From assembly GCA_025559845.1 (NCBI GenBank), contig CP048469.1:2705001-2769000 (forward strand): a stretch of DNA of 64,000 nt, in the 5' to 3' direction. The notes under the pieces were generated by a model that was given only the letters and a program-made list of their open reading frames with translations, was not told the origin of the DNA and searched no databases. This DNA comes from Agrobacterium tumefaciens (GTDB lineage: Bacteria; Pseudomonadota; Alphaproteobacteria; Rhizobiales; Rhizobiaceae). Positions within the stretch are counted from its first letter, which is position 1. Every line of letters begins with the position of its first letter. This document shows, in pieces, positions 47,039-55,387 of the stretch. Position numbers and translations under genes: made by a program.

Positions 47039-48222
47039 CTTCACCCGCCCCGACTCCCATTCCCAAGCCCGGCGAACCGCTTCCGCACTATGTGTCAGCG
47101 GCGCCATTTGATCCCTATAGTGTCGAGCCTGCGACGTCGGGGCTGGCGGCCTTCGGAAAGGCATCGCAGTTTCGCCTGATGTGGTGGCAGTTCCGCCAGC
47201 ACAAGATCGCCGTATGGTCCGGCGCGTTTCTGGCTGTCCTTTATCTCTCGATCCTGATCTGCGAGTTTCTGGCACCCTATAACCTGCACTCGCGCAACAT
47301 CGACCACATCTACGCCCCGCCACAGCGCGTCCATTTCTTCAATGACGGCAAGTTTGTTGGACCGTTCGTCTACGGTCGGGAAATGACGCTCGACATGGAA
47401 AACCTGCGGCGCGTCTATCGGGACGTCCCGACCGATGTTCAGCCGCTGCGGTTCTTCTGCCAGGGCGATACCTATCGCTTCTGGGGATTGTTCGATGGCA
47501 ACAGACACCTCGTCTGCCCGGCAGAAGGCGGCGAAATGTTCCTGCTCGGCACCGACAGGCTTGGTCGCGACGTCCTTTCGCGCATCATCTATGGCGCACG
47601 TATTTCGCTGACCATTGGCCTTTTGGGCGTCGCCATGAGCTTCGTTCTCGGGATTGTGATCGGTGGATTGGCCGGATATCGCGGCGGTACGTTCGATCTC
47701 ATCGTGCAACGCCTTATCGAAGTGCTGCAGTCGATCCCCAGCATACCGCTCTGGCTGGCATTGGCGGCAATCATGCCCGTCACCTGGAGCCCGATTCTCG
47801 TCTATCTCGGCATTACCATCATCCTCGGCATGCTGGACTGGACCGGGCTGGCACGCGCGGTGCGCTCGAAATTGCTGGCGCTTCGCGAAGAAGACTATGT
47901 TTTAGCAGCACAATTGATGGGTGCGGGAACGACGCGCATCATTGGGCGACACCTGATACCAGGCTTCATGTCGCACCTCATCGCGTCGGCCACGCTGACG
48001 ATACCGGGCATGATTCTTGGCGAAACCGCACTCAGCTTCCTTGGCCTGGGCCTGCGCCCGCCGATCACAAGTTGGGGAATTCTACTCACGGAGGCGCGCA
48101 GCGTCAGCGTGATTGCGCTATATCCGTGGCTTCTCATTCCGACGATCCCGGTCGTTCTCGTCATTCTGGCCTTTAATTTCTTCGGTGACGGACTACGTGA
48201 TGCCGCGGACCCTTTCAGATAA
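47035..48222 (+). CDS. ABC transporter permease, DppC-type
   Basis: The 395-residue permease is longer than typical DppC (about 300) because of a periplasmic insert of roughly 100 residues after the first helix (around residues 80-165, with aromatic and charged residues). The membrane core is normal (LLGTDRLGRDVLSRIIYGAR, LAAQLMGAGTTRIIGRHLIP). The insert may touch the large binding protein. It ends 72 bp before the glycosyltransferase gene, so cotranscription with the GT genes is possible. Confidence 0.93.
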   Translation: MTSPAPTPIPKPGEPLPHYVSAAPFDPYSVEPATSGLAAFGKASQFRLMWWQFRQHKIAVWSGAFLAVLYLSILICEFLAPYNLHSRNIDHIYAPPQRVHFFNDGKFVGPFVYGREMTLDMENLRRVYRDVPTDVQPLRFFCQGDTYRFWGLFDGNRHLVCPAEGGEMFLLGTDRLGRDVLSRIIYGARISLTIGLLGVAMSFVLGIVIGGLAGYRGGTFDLIVQRLIEVLQSIPSIPLWLALAAIMPVTWSPILVYLGITIILGMLDWTGLARAVRSKLLALREEDYVLAAQLMGAGTTRIIGRHLIPGFMSHLIASATLTIPGMILGETALSFLGLGLRPPITSWGILLTEARSVSVIALYPWLLIPTIPVVLVILAFNFFGDGLRDAADPFR

Positions 48223-48294
48223 AATGGAACACGCCTTGATAGACTGCCCTTCCGCCATCGCCTTTTCCGTGAAAGGCACCAAGAGGTGTGGCCC

Positions 48295-49503
48295 ATGACC
48301 TCCCGCCTGAATGATGCGCGCATCCTGATGTACAGCCACGACTCTTTCGGGCTCGGACACCTTAGACGGTGTCGGACGATCGCCCATGCGTTGGTGGAGG
48401 ATTATCGCGGCCTCAACGTTCTTATCATTTCGGGCGCAACGATCGCCGGCGCCTTCGACTATCGCGCTCGCGTCGATTTTGTAAAAATCCCGAGCGTCAT
48501 CAAGCTGCGCAACGGCGAATACACATCCATGGATCGACACATCGATCTTCAGGAAACCCTGAAGATGCGCCGTTCGATCATCTACCACACAGCCGAAAGC
48601 TTTAAGCCGGATATCTTCATCGTCGACAAGGAGCCGATGGGCCTTCGTGGCGAAGTCGAAGAGACACTGGCCTATCTGAAGCAGCAGGGAACCAAGCTCG
48701 TCATCGGTTTGCGTGACGTCATGGATGCGCCGCAGCTTCTTGAGGCCGAATGGAAACGCAATGACGTGATGAACAAGATCAGTCATTTCTACGATCACGT
48801 CTGGGTTTACGGACCACCGGATTTCCACGACCCGCTGACTGGGCTGGACGTTCCACAGAGCGTGCGCAGCAAGATGGATTTCGTCGGTTTTCTGCAACGC
48901 TCCAGAACACAAGCGGAAACCGTCTCGCATAAACCGGATGGCGATTATCTTCTCATCACGACAGGCGGCGGCGGTGATGGCAGCGAACTGATCGACGACG
49001 TGATCAATGCCTATCATCACGACAAGGATCTGACCCACAAGGCACTCGTGGTGCTCGGTCCCTATATGCCGGTTGATCAGCGCCAGCGTTTCGTCAGCCT
49101 CGTCGCAGACATTCCGCATATTGAGATCATCGAATTCGACAACCGAATGGAAGACCTGGTTGCAGGTGCTCAGGCCGTCGTATCGATGGGGGGCTACAAC
49201 ACAGTCTGCGAAATCTTGTCGTTCGACAAGCCGGCTCTGGTCGTGCCGAGAACCATCCCGCGCGAGGAACAGTTGATCCGTGCCAGCCGCGCGTCGGAAC
49301 TCGGGCTTTTCGACATGCTTTTGCCGGAAGACGCCGAAAATCCGGGAAAGATGGCTGCGGCTCTCAAAGCGTTGCCCTATCGTAATCCGCCTTCCGTCAA
49401 TTCGCAGAACCTCAAGCTCGACGGCCTCGAAAACATTTCGAAGCGCATTGCCGAATGGCTACACCCGGAAAGCGAAAAGACGCCGGCTGTCCAGACGGCA
49501 TGA
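48295..49503 (+). CDS. MurG-like glycosyltransferase (first of trio)
   Basis: The 402-residue GT-B-fold protein has an N-terminal motif LMYSHDSFGLGHLRRC (GxGHxxR) and the C-terminal UDP-sugar region VVSMGGYNTVCEILSFDKPALVVPR (read in two parts), as in MurG and UGT-type enzymes. The ATG at 48295 has AAGAGGTG upstream; a GTG at 48286 is less likely. It is too divergent to be MurG itself and lies in a run of three GT genes. It probably assembles a cell-surface or storage glycan; donor and acceptor are unknown. Confidence 0.88.
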   Translation: MTSRLNDARILMYSHDSFGLGHLRRCRTIAHALVEDYRGLNVLIISGATIAGAFDYRARVDFVKIPSVIKLRNGEYTSMDRHIDLQETLKMRRSIIYHTAESFKPDIFIVDKEPMGLRGEVEETLAYLKQQGTKLVIGLRDVMDAPQLLEAEWKRNDVMNKISHFYDHVWVYGPPDFHDPLTGLDVPQSVRSKMDFVGFLQRSRTQAETVSHKPDGDYLLITTGGGGDGSELIDDVINAYHHDKDLTHKALVVLGPYMPVDQRQRFVSLVADIPHIEIIEFDNRMEDLVAGAQAVVSMGGYNTVCEILSFDKPALVVPRTIPREEQLIRASRASELGLFDMLLPEDAENPGKMAAALKALPYRNPPSVNSQNLKLDGLENISKRIAEWLHPESEKTPAVQTA

Positions 49504-49545
49504 CCGACCGGTTCGATGCGTCGACCTGAAAGAGACACGATCAAC

Positions 49546-50793
49546 GTGACAAAAAAAGAAAAAATCGTGGTGCTGCTCAAGGGTTACCCGCGGCTGTCCG
49601 AGACCTTTATTGCGCAGGAACTTCTGGGGCTGGAAAGGGCCGGGCTTGAGCTGGAACTGGTGTCCATGCGCCGCCCGACCGACAAGAAGCGTCATCCGGT
49701 GCATGATGAAATCCGCGCACCTGTCACCTACCTGCCTGAATATCTGCACGAGGAACCCTTGCGCGTTCTCAAAGCGCTCTGGGCATGCCGAAAAAAAGTC
49801 GGCTTCGGCAAAGCCCTTCGCCAGTTCTGGCAGGACTTGCGCCACGATGTCAGTCGCAACCGCTTCCGGCGTTTCGGCCAAGCGGCGGTTCTGGCTCATG
49901 AGTGGCCCGTCGACGCTGGATGGCTGCATGTGCACTTCATCCATACTCCAGCTTCGGTTGCCGCTTATACCCATCTGATCACCGGCACCCCGTGGACGAT
50001 TTCCGCCCATGCCAAGGATATCTGGACATCCTCCGATCGCGATCTGTCCACCAAACTGAACAGCGCCCGCTGGGCCGTTACGTGTACCGCCAGCGGCTTC
50101 CAGCACCTTCTTGGGCTGTCCGGGAAAAAACAGAATGTGCATCTGAGCTATCACGGATTGGATCTGACCCGCTTCCCGCATTTCGATGGTCCGCGTCCGA
50201 TGAGAGACGGCTCGGACGCAAACGATCCGGTGCGTGTTCTAAGCGTTGGCCGCGCAGTCAAGAAAAAGGGGATCGATGTGCTTTTGCGAGCGCTCTCCTC
50301 CCTGCCATCAGAGATCCACTGGCATTTCACCCATATCGGTGGCGGTGATGAGCTTGCGTCGCTCAAACAGCTTGCCGATGAACTCGGCGTCGCCGATCGC
50401 ATCGTCTGGACAGGCTCAATGGATCAGAAACAGGTGCTGGAGAACTACCGCCAGGCAGATCTGTTCGCGCTTGCCTGCCGCATCACCAGCGATGGCGACC
50501 GTGACGGGCTTCCCAATGTTCTGGTGGAAGCAGCCAGCCAGTCGCTGACGTGCATTTCCACCAATATATCCGGCATTCCGGAGTTTTTTGTTGATGGGGA
50601 AAATGGTCTGCTGACAGAACCTGAGAATCCCGTGGCCTTCGCCAATGCTCTGCAACGGGTGATCACCGATCCACAATTGCGCATCAGCCTTGGTGAGGCA
50701 GCGGAACACCGGGTTCGCACGGCCTTCGATCACAGAACCAGCATTGCGGACCTCAAGGCACTCTTTGAAAGCGAATGGGAGAAGGCATCGTGA
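49546..50793 (+). CDS. Glycosyltransferase family 4 protein (second of trio)
   Basis: The 415-residue GT-B enzyme opens VVLLKGYPRLSETFIAQELL, a start common in exopolysaccharide GT4 proteins. The C-terminal motif is DGLPNVLVEAASQSLTCIST followed by GIPEFFVDGENGLL. I chose the GTG at 49546, where the family homology begins; an ATG at 49516 would add 10 residues. Its stop overlaps the start of the third GT gene (GTGA), so translation is coupled. Confidence 0.88.
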   Translation: MTKKEKIVVLLKGYPRLSETFIAQELLGLERAGLELELVSMRRPTDKKRHPVHDEIRAPVTYLPEYLHEEPLRVLKALWACRKKVGFGKALRQFWQDLRHDVSRNRFRRFGQAAVLAHEWPVDAGWLHVHFIHTPASVAAYTHLITGTPWTISAHAKDIWTSSDRDLSTKLNSARWAVTCTASGFQHLLGLSGKKQNVHLSYHGLDLTRFPHFDGPRPMRDGSDANDPVRVLSVGRAVKKKGIDVLLRALSSLPSEIHWHFTHIGGGDELASLKQLADELGVADRIVWTGSMDQKQVLENYRQADLFALACRITSDGDRDGLPNVLVEAASQSLTCISTNISGIPEFFVDGENGLLTEPENPVAFANALQRVITDPQLRISLGEAAEHRVRTAFDHRTSIADLKALFESEWEKAS

Positions 50794-51941
50794 CGACGAC
50801 TGAACGGCCTCCCCGCGTCTTTTTTTATGTCCAGCATCTGCTCGGCATCGGTCATATCGCCCGCGCCAGCCGGGTTGCCAACGCGCTCCAGGCGGATGGT
50901 TTCGATGTGACGCTTGTAACAGGGGGCATGCCTGTTCCCGGTTTTCCAGGTGACGGAATACGCCATGTCGAGCTACCACCGATCGCCGTGAGCGACGGTA
51001 GTTTTTCCGGCCTTGTCGATGCGACGGGAAAGCCAGTGGACGACGCTTTCAAAAAAGACCGGACCGACATGCTGATCGGCGCCTATCACGGCGCCAAACC
51101 GGATATCGTCATCATCGAGGCTTTTCCGTTCGGGCGCAGGCAGGTTCGCTTCGAACTTCTGCCGCTGCTGGACGAGATCGAGGACAGCGAGCCCAGACCA
51201 CTGGTCATGGCCTCGCTTCGCGACATCCTGCAGGAACGTTCGAAACCGGGGCGGGACGAAGAAACCGTCTCATTGGTGAAGAAACATTTCGATGCGGTAC
51301 TCGTGCACGGCGATCCGAATTTCGTGCGGCTTGAAGATACCTTCCCTCTCGCTGAACAGATCAGCCACCGCGTTGTCTACACCGGCCTTGTCGCTCCGCT
51401 CGCGCCACCACCGCCGTCGGAAAAATTCGATATCATCGTGTCTGCGGGTGGCGGTGCTGTCGGTGCAGCACTCATTCAGGCAGCCCTAGAGGCAGCGCCA
51501 AAAGTCAAAGGGATTGAAAACTGGTGCCTGATCGCTGGCCCCAACATGCCCCAGGCTGATTTCGAGGCAATTACCGCAAAGGCCGGGGACAACATCTCCG
51601 TTTTTCGATTCCGCAAAGACTTTGCAAGTCTGCTTACCGGCGCGCGACTTTCCATTTCCCAGGCAGGCTACAACACGGTCTGCGATGTCCTTCAGGCAAA
51701 ATGCCGTTCCTTGCTCATTCCCTTCTCGGCAAGTGGCGAGACGGAACAGAGTGCCCGCGCGGAACGTCTGCAAAAACTCGGGCTCGCGCATGTACTGGAA
51801 GAAAAAGACATTACGGCACAGTCGATGGCCGATGCCATAGAAAGAGCTTTGGCGCTGCCTGCTCCGGACCTCGTCTCCCTCGATCTGGATGGCGCATCGG
51901 GAACAGCTAGGGCGTTGCGCCATATCTATGACGAGCGTTGA
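50790..51941 (+). CDS. MurG-like glycosyltransferase (third of trio)
   Basis: The 383-residue protein shows the same GxGHxxR start as the first GT of the run (YVQHLLGIGHIARASRVANA) and a C-terminal SQAGYNTVCDVLQAKCRSLL region. The first and third genes therefore look like distant paralogues. The GTG at 50790 overlaps the previous stop and has an excellent GGAGAAGG site 5 bp upstream. Its last 35 bp overlap the convergent cutC gene. Confidence 0.88.
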   Translation: MTTTERPPRVFFYVQHLLGIGHIARASRVANALQADGFDVTLVTGGMPVPGFPGDGIRHVELPPIAVSDGSFSGLVDATGKPVDDAFKKDRTDMLIGAYHGAKPDIVIIEAFPFGRRQVRFELLPLLDEIEDSEPRPLVMASLRDILQERSKPGRDEETVSLVKKHFDAVLVHGDPNFVRLEDTFPLAEQISHRVVYTGLVAPLAPPPPSEKFDIIVSAGGGAVGAALIQAALEAAPKVKGIENWCLIAGPNMPQADFEAITAKAGDNISVFRFRKDFASLLTGARLSISQAGYNTVCDVLQAKCRSLLIPFSASGETEQSARAERLQKLGLAHVLEEKDITAQSMADAIERALALPAPDLVSLDLDGASGTARALRHIYDER

Positions 51942-52647
51942 GTATATCCCTCAATGCCCGGACAGTCGCCTCGTCCGTCTGTTTGCGTTCCGGGCCGGCA
52001 AAACCGAGCTTTGAGACCTGGCTTTCAGGATCGTAAGGCTGGGCGGACGAACATGACGCATGAATCTCTGTTATCGGAAGCCGGTCCAACAGCGCTGGCG
52101 TGATTTGAGGACGAACCCCCGCACCCGGCATGATGACAATCCGGTCACCTGCCATGTGGCAAAGCCGCTCCAGCATATCGATACCCTCCAGGGCCGATCT
52201 CGCACCTCCCGATGTCAGGATGCGCGAGAACCCGAGATCGACAGCCGCCTCCAGTGCCTCCCTCATATCAGGCACCACATCAAAAGCGCGATGCAGGGTC
52301 AGATCCAATCCCTCGGAGTGGCGGCAAAGGTCTTCAATCAACGGCACGTCAAGCGCGCCGTTTTCACGCGATGCACCGAGAACGACGCCGGAAAGACCAG
52401 CGCGTCGAACGGCATCGATATCGTGTTTCATCTGATCAGCATCTTCACCGGTGAACACGAAATCCCCGGCGCGCGGCCGTATCATCACGCTTACCGGCAC
52501 ATCATACCGGGCCGCCAACTGCAAAAGACCCGATGACGGCGTGACACCGCCACCCGAAAGGGCTGCGCACAATTCGATGCGGTCTGCCCCACCTTTGACG
52601 GCGGCGGCCAGCCCGGCAGCATCGTCTACGCAAATTTCGAGAATCAT
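51907..52647 (-). CDS. cutC: CutC family protein
   Basis: The 246-residue TIM-barrel protein is of the CutC family (MILEICVDDAAGLAAAVKGG, ADRIELCAALSGGGVTPS, MIRPRAGDFVF). The name comes from a copper-tolerance role in E. coli that has since been questioned; the fold suggests an enzyme. The ATG has AAAGAGGTG upstream, and longer in-frame readings back to 52788 overlap the MFS gene. It is the last of six closely spaced genes on this strand that otherwise concern amino sugars, so a sugar-metabolic role should be considered. Confidence 0.93.
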   Translation of the reverse strand: MILEICVDDAAGLAAAVKGGADRIELCAALSGGGVTPSSGLLQLAARYDVPVSVMIRPRAGDFVFTGEDADQMKHDIDAVRRAGLSGVVLGASRENGALDVPLIEDLCRHSEGLDLTLHRAFDVVPDMREALEAAVDLGFSRILTSGGARSALEGIDMLERLCHMAGDRIVIMPGAGVRPQITPALLDRLPITEIHASCSSAQPYDPESQVSKLGFAGPERKQTDEATVRALRDILNARHRYGATP

Positions 52648-52672
52648 CGACACCTCTTTCGTTGTACCGCCG

Positions 52673-53878
52673 TTATCGGCGACGGCCCTTCCCATCAAGT
52701 GCATAGAGCATGTAAATGCCGCCCAGACCGAACATCGCCCCGAGAATGGAGGTGCCGGCATAGTTGGAGAACAATGTTCCGATCGCAAAGATCAATGCAC
52801 CAACGCCCGCACTGAGGAATATGTTCACGGCAATCAGCGAGCTTCCAAGTCCCGGCCGGTCAGCGATCAGTTCCTGCAGATAGGTAATGGGTATGCTGAT
52901 GATCGCGGCAGCACCAAGCGCGCTGATACCGGTCTGGGCATAGATGTGCCAAGGCGCGCTGGCCAGTCCCTGGAAGACCAGGTAGATGGCGTAGAGTACG
53001 GCACCTGTCGCAAGGGTGATCGTCTGCGGCAGCTTCTTCTCGATCCATCCCCAGAACAGGATGAAGGCGATTTCCAGCGCGGCTACGATACCGGCTACGA
53101 TACCGATGTCTGCCACCGTACCGCCGGCCTGCCCCGTGATGATCAGAGGCCGCACGGAATCGTTCAGATGCAGCATCGAGCAAATCAACGCGATGGCAAT
53201 GACGCGCAACAACACCCGGCGCGAACCAACCTGAGCCAGCGAGGCGCGCAAACCGAAACGTGCCTCATTTCCAACCGAAATTGGCGTGGAGGTGCGCGGC
53301 AGATAGAAGGCGACCAACAGGAAACAGACGCCTGCACAAATGCCCGAGAACAGGAAAGACGACATCATGTTGCCGGTGTTCACCAGGAAGATGCCAACGA
53401 TGCCGGGCACGAGAACCCAGGATAACGAAATCGTTGCCCGCATGATCGAGTTGACGGCGATCATGTCATTCATGGAGAGGTCGCGGGCGTCAGCGCGAAC
53501 ATGCGCAAAAATCAACGAATTCATGGCGCCGAAAATCGGCAACAGAACAAGTTTCGCCGCCACGAACGCGGACGCATTGGCAGCGAGATAGACAAGAAAA
53601 TAACCGCTTACGCCAAACAGCGCGATGAACAGCATCGGCTTGCGGTATTCGCCGAGCCGGTCTGCCACGATCCCCATCAGCACGCTGGCACTGACATTGA
53701 TGACGGCGGCAAACAACATCAACAGCGAGTATACAGTATTGCTCAGTCCGATCTCGCGAATGCCGATGACCGCCTGATAGGGCGCGGTTGCAGCATTCGA
53801 AAAACCGAAGAACAGAATGGCAAGCGCCCCGATCCGGATCGACGGATTGCTGATAACGATGGAAAGAGCGGAGCGCAT
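52673..53878 (-). CDS. MFS transporter, sugar-efflux (SetA) type
   Basis: The 401-residue integral membrane protein has about 12 hydrophobic segments. The loop after the second helix carries the MFS motif GIVADRLGEYRKP (D-R-x-G-x-x-R/K). The layout resembles SetA/SotB-like sugar exporters more than drug exporters. It lies between cutC (25 bp) and the M81 peptidase gene (64 bp) and is probably cotranscribed with the hexosaminidase genes; transport of an amino sugar or glycoside is inferred. Confidence 0.85.
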   Translation of the reverse strand: MRSALSIVISNPSIRIGALAILFFGFSNAATAPYQAVIGIREIGLSNTVYSLLMLFAAVINVSASVLMGIVADRLGEYRKPMLFIALFGVSGYFLVYLAANASAFVAAKLVLLPIFGAMNSLIFAHVRADARDLSMNDMIAVNSIMRATISLSWVLVPGIVGIFLVNTGNMMSSFLFSGICAGVCFLLVAFYLPRTSTPISVGNEARFGLRASLAQVGSRRVLLRVIAIALICSMLHLNDSVRPLIITGQAGGTVADIGIVAGIVAALEIAFILFWGWIEKKLPQTITLATGAVLYAIYLVFQGLASAPWHIYAQTGISALGAAAIISIPITYLQELIADRPGLGSSLIAVNIFLSAGVGALIFAIGTLFSNYAGTSILGAMFGLGGIYMLYALDGKGRRR

Positions 53879-53942
53879 AAAAACTCACGAAAGATGATCC
53901 GCAAATCCGGATCGATACGAGGGCATCTTTCCCGACGCGCTG

Positions 53943-55376
53943 TTATCGCCAGCGCGCCGAGAGAACGGGTTCCGGGCTATAATCGAAAGACATGCTCCAT
54001 GGGAAGATGGCTCCTTGCCGCCGGTGGTTCGGAAGACTTTCGATATCCTGATTGATGACGCCGTCCGTCAGTGCCATCAGATTTGGATTGGCGATTGGTG
54101 CAAGCTCTGGTGAGAGATAACCCGATTTCACCACAAGCAGCTTTGCCTCTTTGGGGTCGAAACCAAGCCGCGTAAAATCGGACAGCATATGATACGGTCT
54201 GCGCCGCGCAGCGAGGATGACCGTTACGCCACCAATGGCAACAACAGCCTGGCGCTGCTCGTCCGTACCCGGGTCATCGAGTTTCAAAACCAGCGCTTCG
54301 ACGTTCACGGACGGACTTTGAGGATCGAGGCTACCACCGATCTGCAGGCTGACAGATGCACCTTCGCCTGCCGCAAAACACGCCTCGACAGCCGGCTTGT
54401 CCGTAATACCGCCCATCAACGCGCCCTGCCAGTTTCTGGCAATGAGCGCAGCCAACACATCAGCCCGATCTCCCACCCCACCGCCGGTCGGGTTGTCACC
54501 GGAATCAGCCAGAATGATCGGCGTAGTCACTGTCTTTGCCGCAATGTCCAGAATGGCGTCCAAAGGCTCGGTCACCGGTCCGAACTCGAAGTCCTGACGT
54601 GCATCCCAATAAGCCTGAGCAATCTCGACGGCAACGGCCTGCGCCTCTTGCTTGTTGGTGCCCGTTACCACTGCGCAGGCTGTTGCCCGAGGCTCATCCG
54701 CCCAGACATAGCCGATCATGAAATTCGCATCCCAGATGCCGGGTCGCGCATCATGTTGCGGCAACACCGCATAGAGACTCTTGGCAGGTTCATCTTCCGT
54801 TGAGGTTTTTTCACCTGGAAGCAGAACCGGGATCTTTGCCCATGCGACGCCGGGCTTCTCACCCGTTTTCAGGGCTTTCAGCAACATGGACCACGCCCGC
54901 ACCATGGTTTCGCGTACGTCGATATGCGGCGCAGTACGGTAACCCGCAAAAATATCAAGCTGATCGATGATCCGCTGGCTGACATTGCCATGCAGGTCAT
55001 AGCTGGCAGACACGATCACATCTGGCCCGACAACGGCGCGGGCACTGGAAATCCAGTCACCCTCGGCATCGTCCATGCCTTCGACATTCATGGCGCCATG
55101 CATGGCAAGATAAAGCCCGTCAACCGGCAGGACCGCGCGAAGCCTTTCAAGAAATTCCGTCTTGAAAGCCTCATAGGCCTGGCGCGAGACAGGGCCGCCG
55201 GGAACTGCCCGTGCATGCAGGAGCGGCAGAACTTCCGCCCCTCCATCACCCAGAAAATTGAAATACTCGGCTTCGACCAGATCCTGACCGCGGAAGACAC
55301 GAAAATCCTCCGGCCTCATCAAAACCGGCGAAGACGTGCTGCATTCAGTGTGAATGCCGCCAACGGCAATACGCAT
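53943..55376 (-). CDS. M81-family metallopeptidase (MlrC-like)
   Basis: The 477-residue protein matches the MlrC family, named after the microcystin-degradation enzyme (MRIAVGGIHTECSTSSPV, GLYLAMHGAMNVEGMDDAEG, YRTAPHIDVRETM). The conserved His/Asp/Glu residues in ADSGDNPTGGGVGDR are candidate metal ligands. There is no signal peptide. The ATG has GGGGGAG 5 bp upstream. Most M81 members have unknown natural substrates, and its presence with a GH20 gene suggests hydrolysis of an amide in an amino-sugar compound rather than of a toxin. Confidence 0.9.
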   Translation of the reverse strand: MRIAVGGIHTECSTSSPVLMRPEDFRVFRGQDLVEAEYFNFLGDGGAEVLPLLHARAVPGGPVSRQAYEAFKTEFLERLRAVLPVDGLYLAMHGAMNVEGMDDAEGDWISSARAVVGPDVIVSASYDLHGNVSQRIIDQLDIFAGYRTAPHIDVRETMVRAWSMLLKALKTGEKPGVAWAKIPVLLPGEKTSTEDEPAKSLYAVLPQHDARPGIWDANFMIGYVWADEPRATACAVVTGTNKQEAQAVAVEIAQAYWDARQDFEFGPVTEPLDAILDIAAKTVTTPIILADSGDNPTGGGVGDRADVLAALIARNWQGALMGGITDKPAVEACFAAGEGASVSLQIGGSLDPQSPSVNVEALVLKLDDPGTDEQRQAVVAIGGVTVILAARRRPYHMLSDFTRLGFDPKEAKLLVVKSGYLSPELAPIANPNLMALTDGVINQDIESLPNHRRQGAIFPWSMSFDYSPEPVLSARWR

Positions 55377-55387
55377 GGCGCTCCCCC

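Noticed and set aside
48295-49503. Reading the MurG-like glycosyltransferase as MurG itself
   Set aside because: It lacks a cell-division gene context and two similar proteins lie in one run; a dedicated MurG should be in the dcw cluster.
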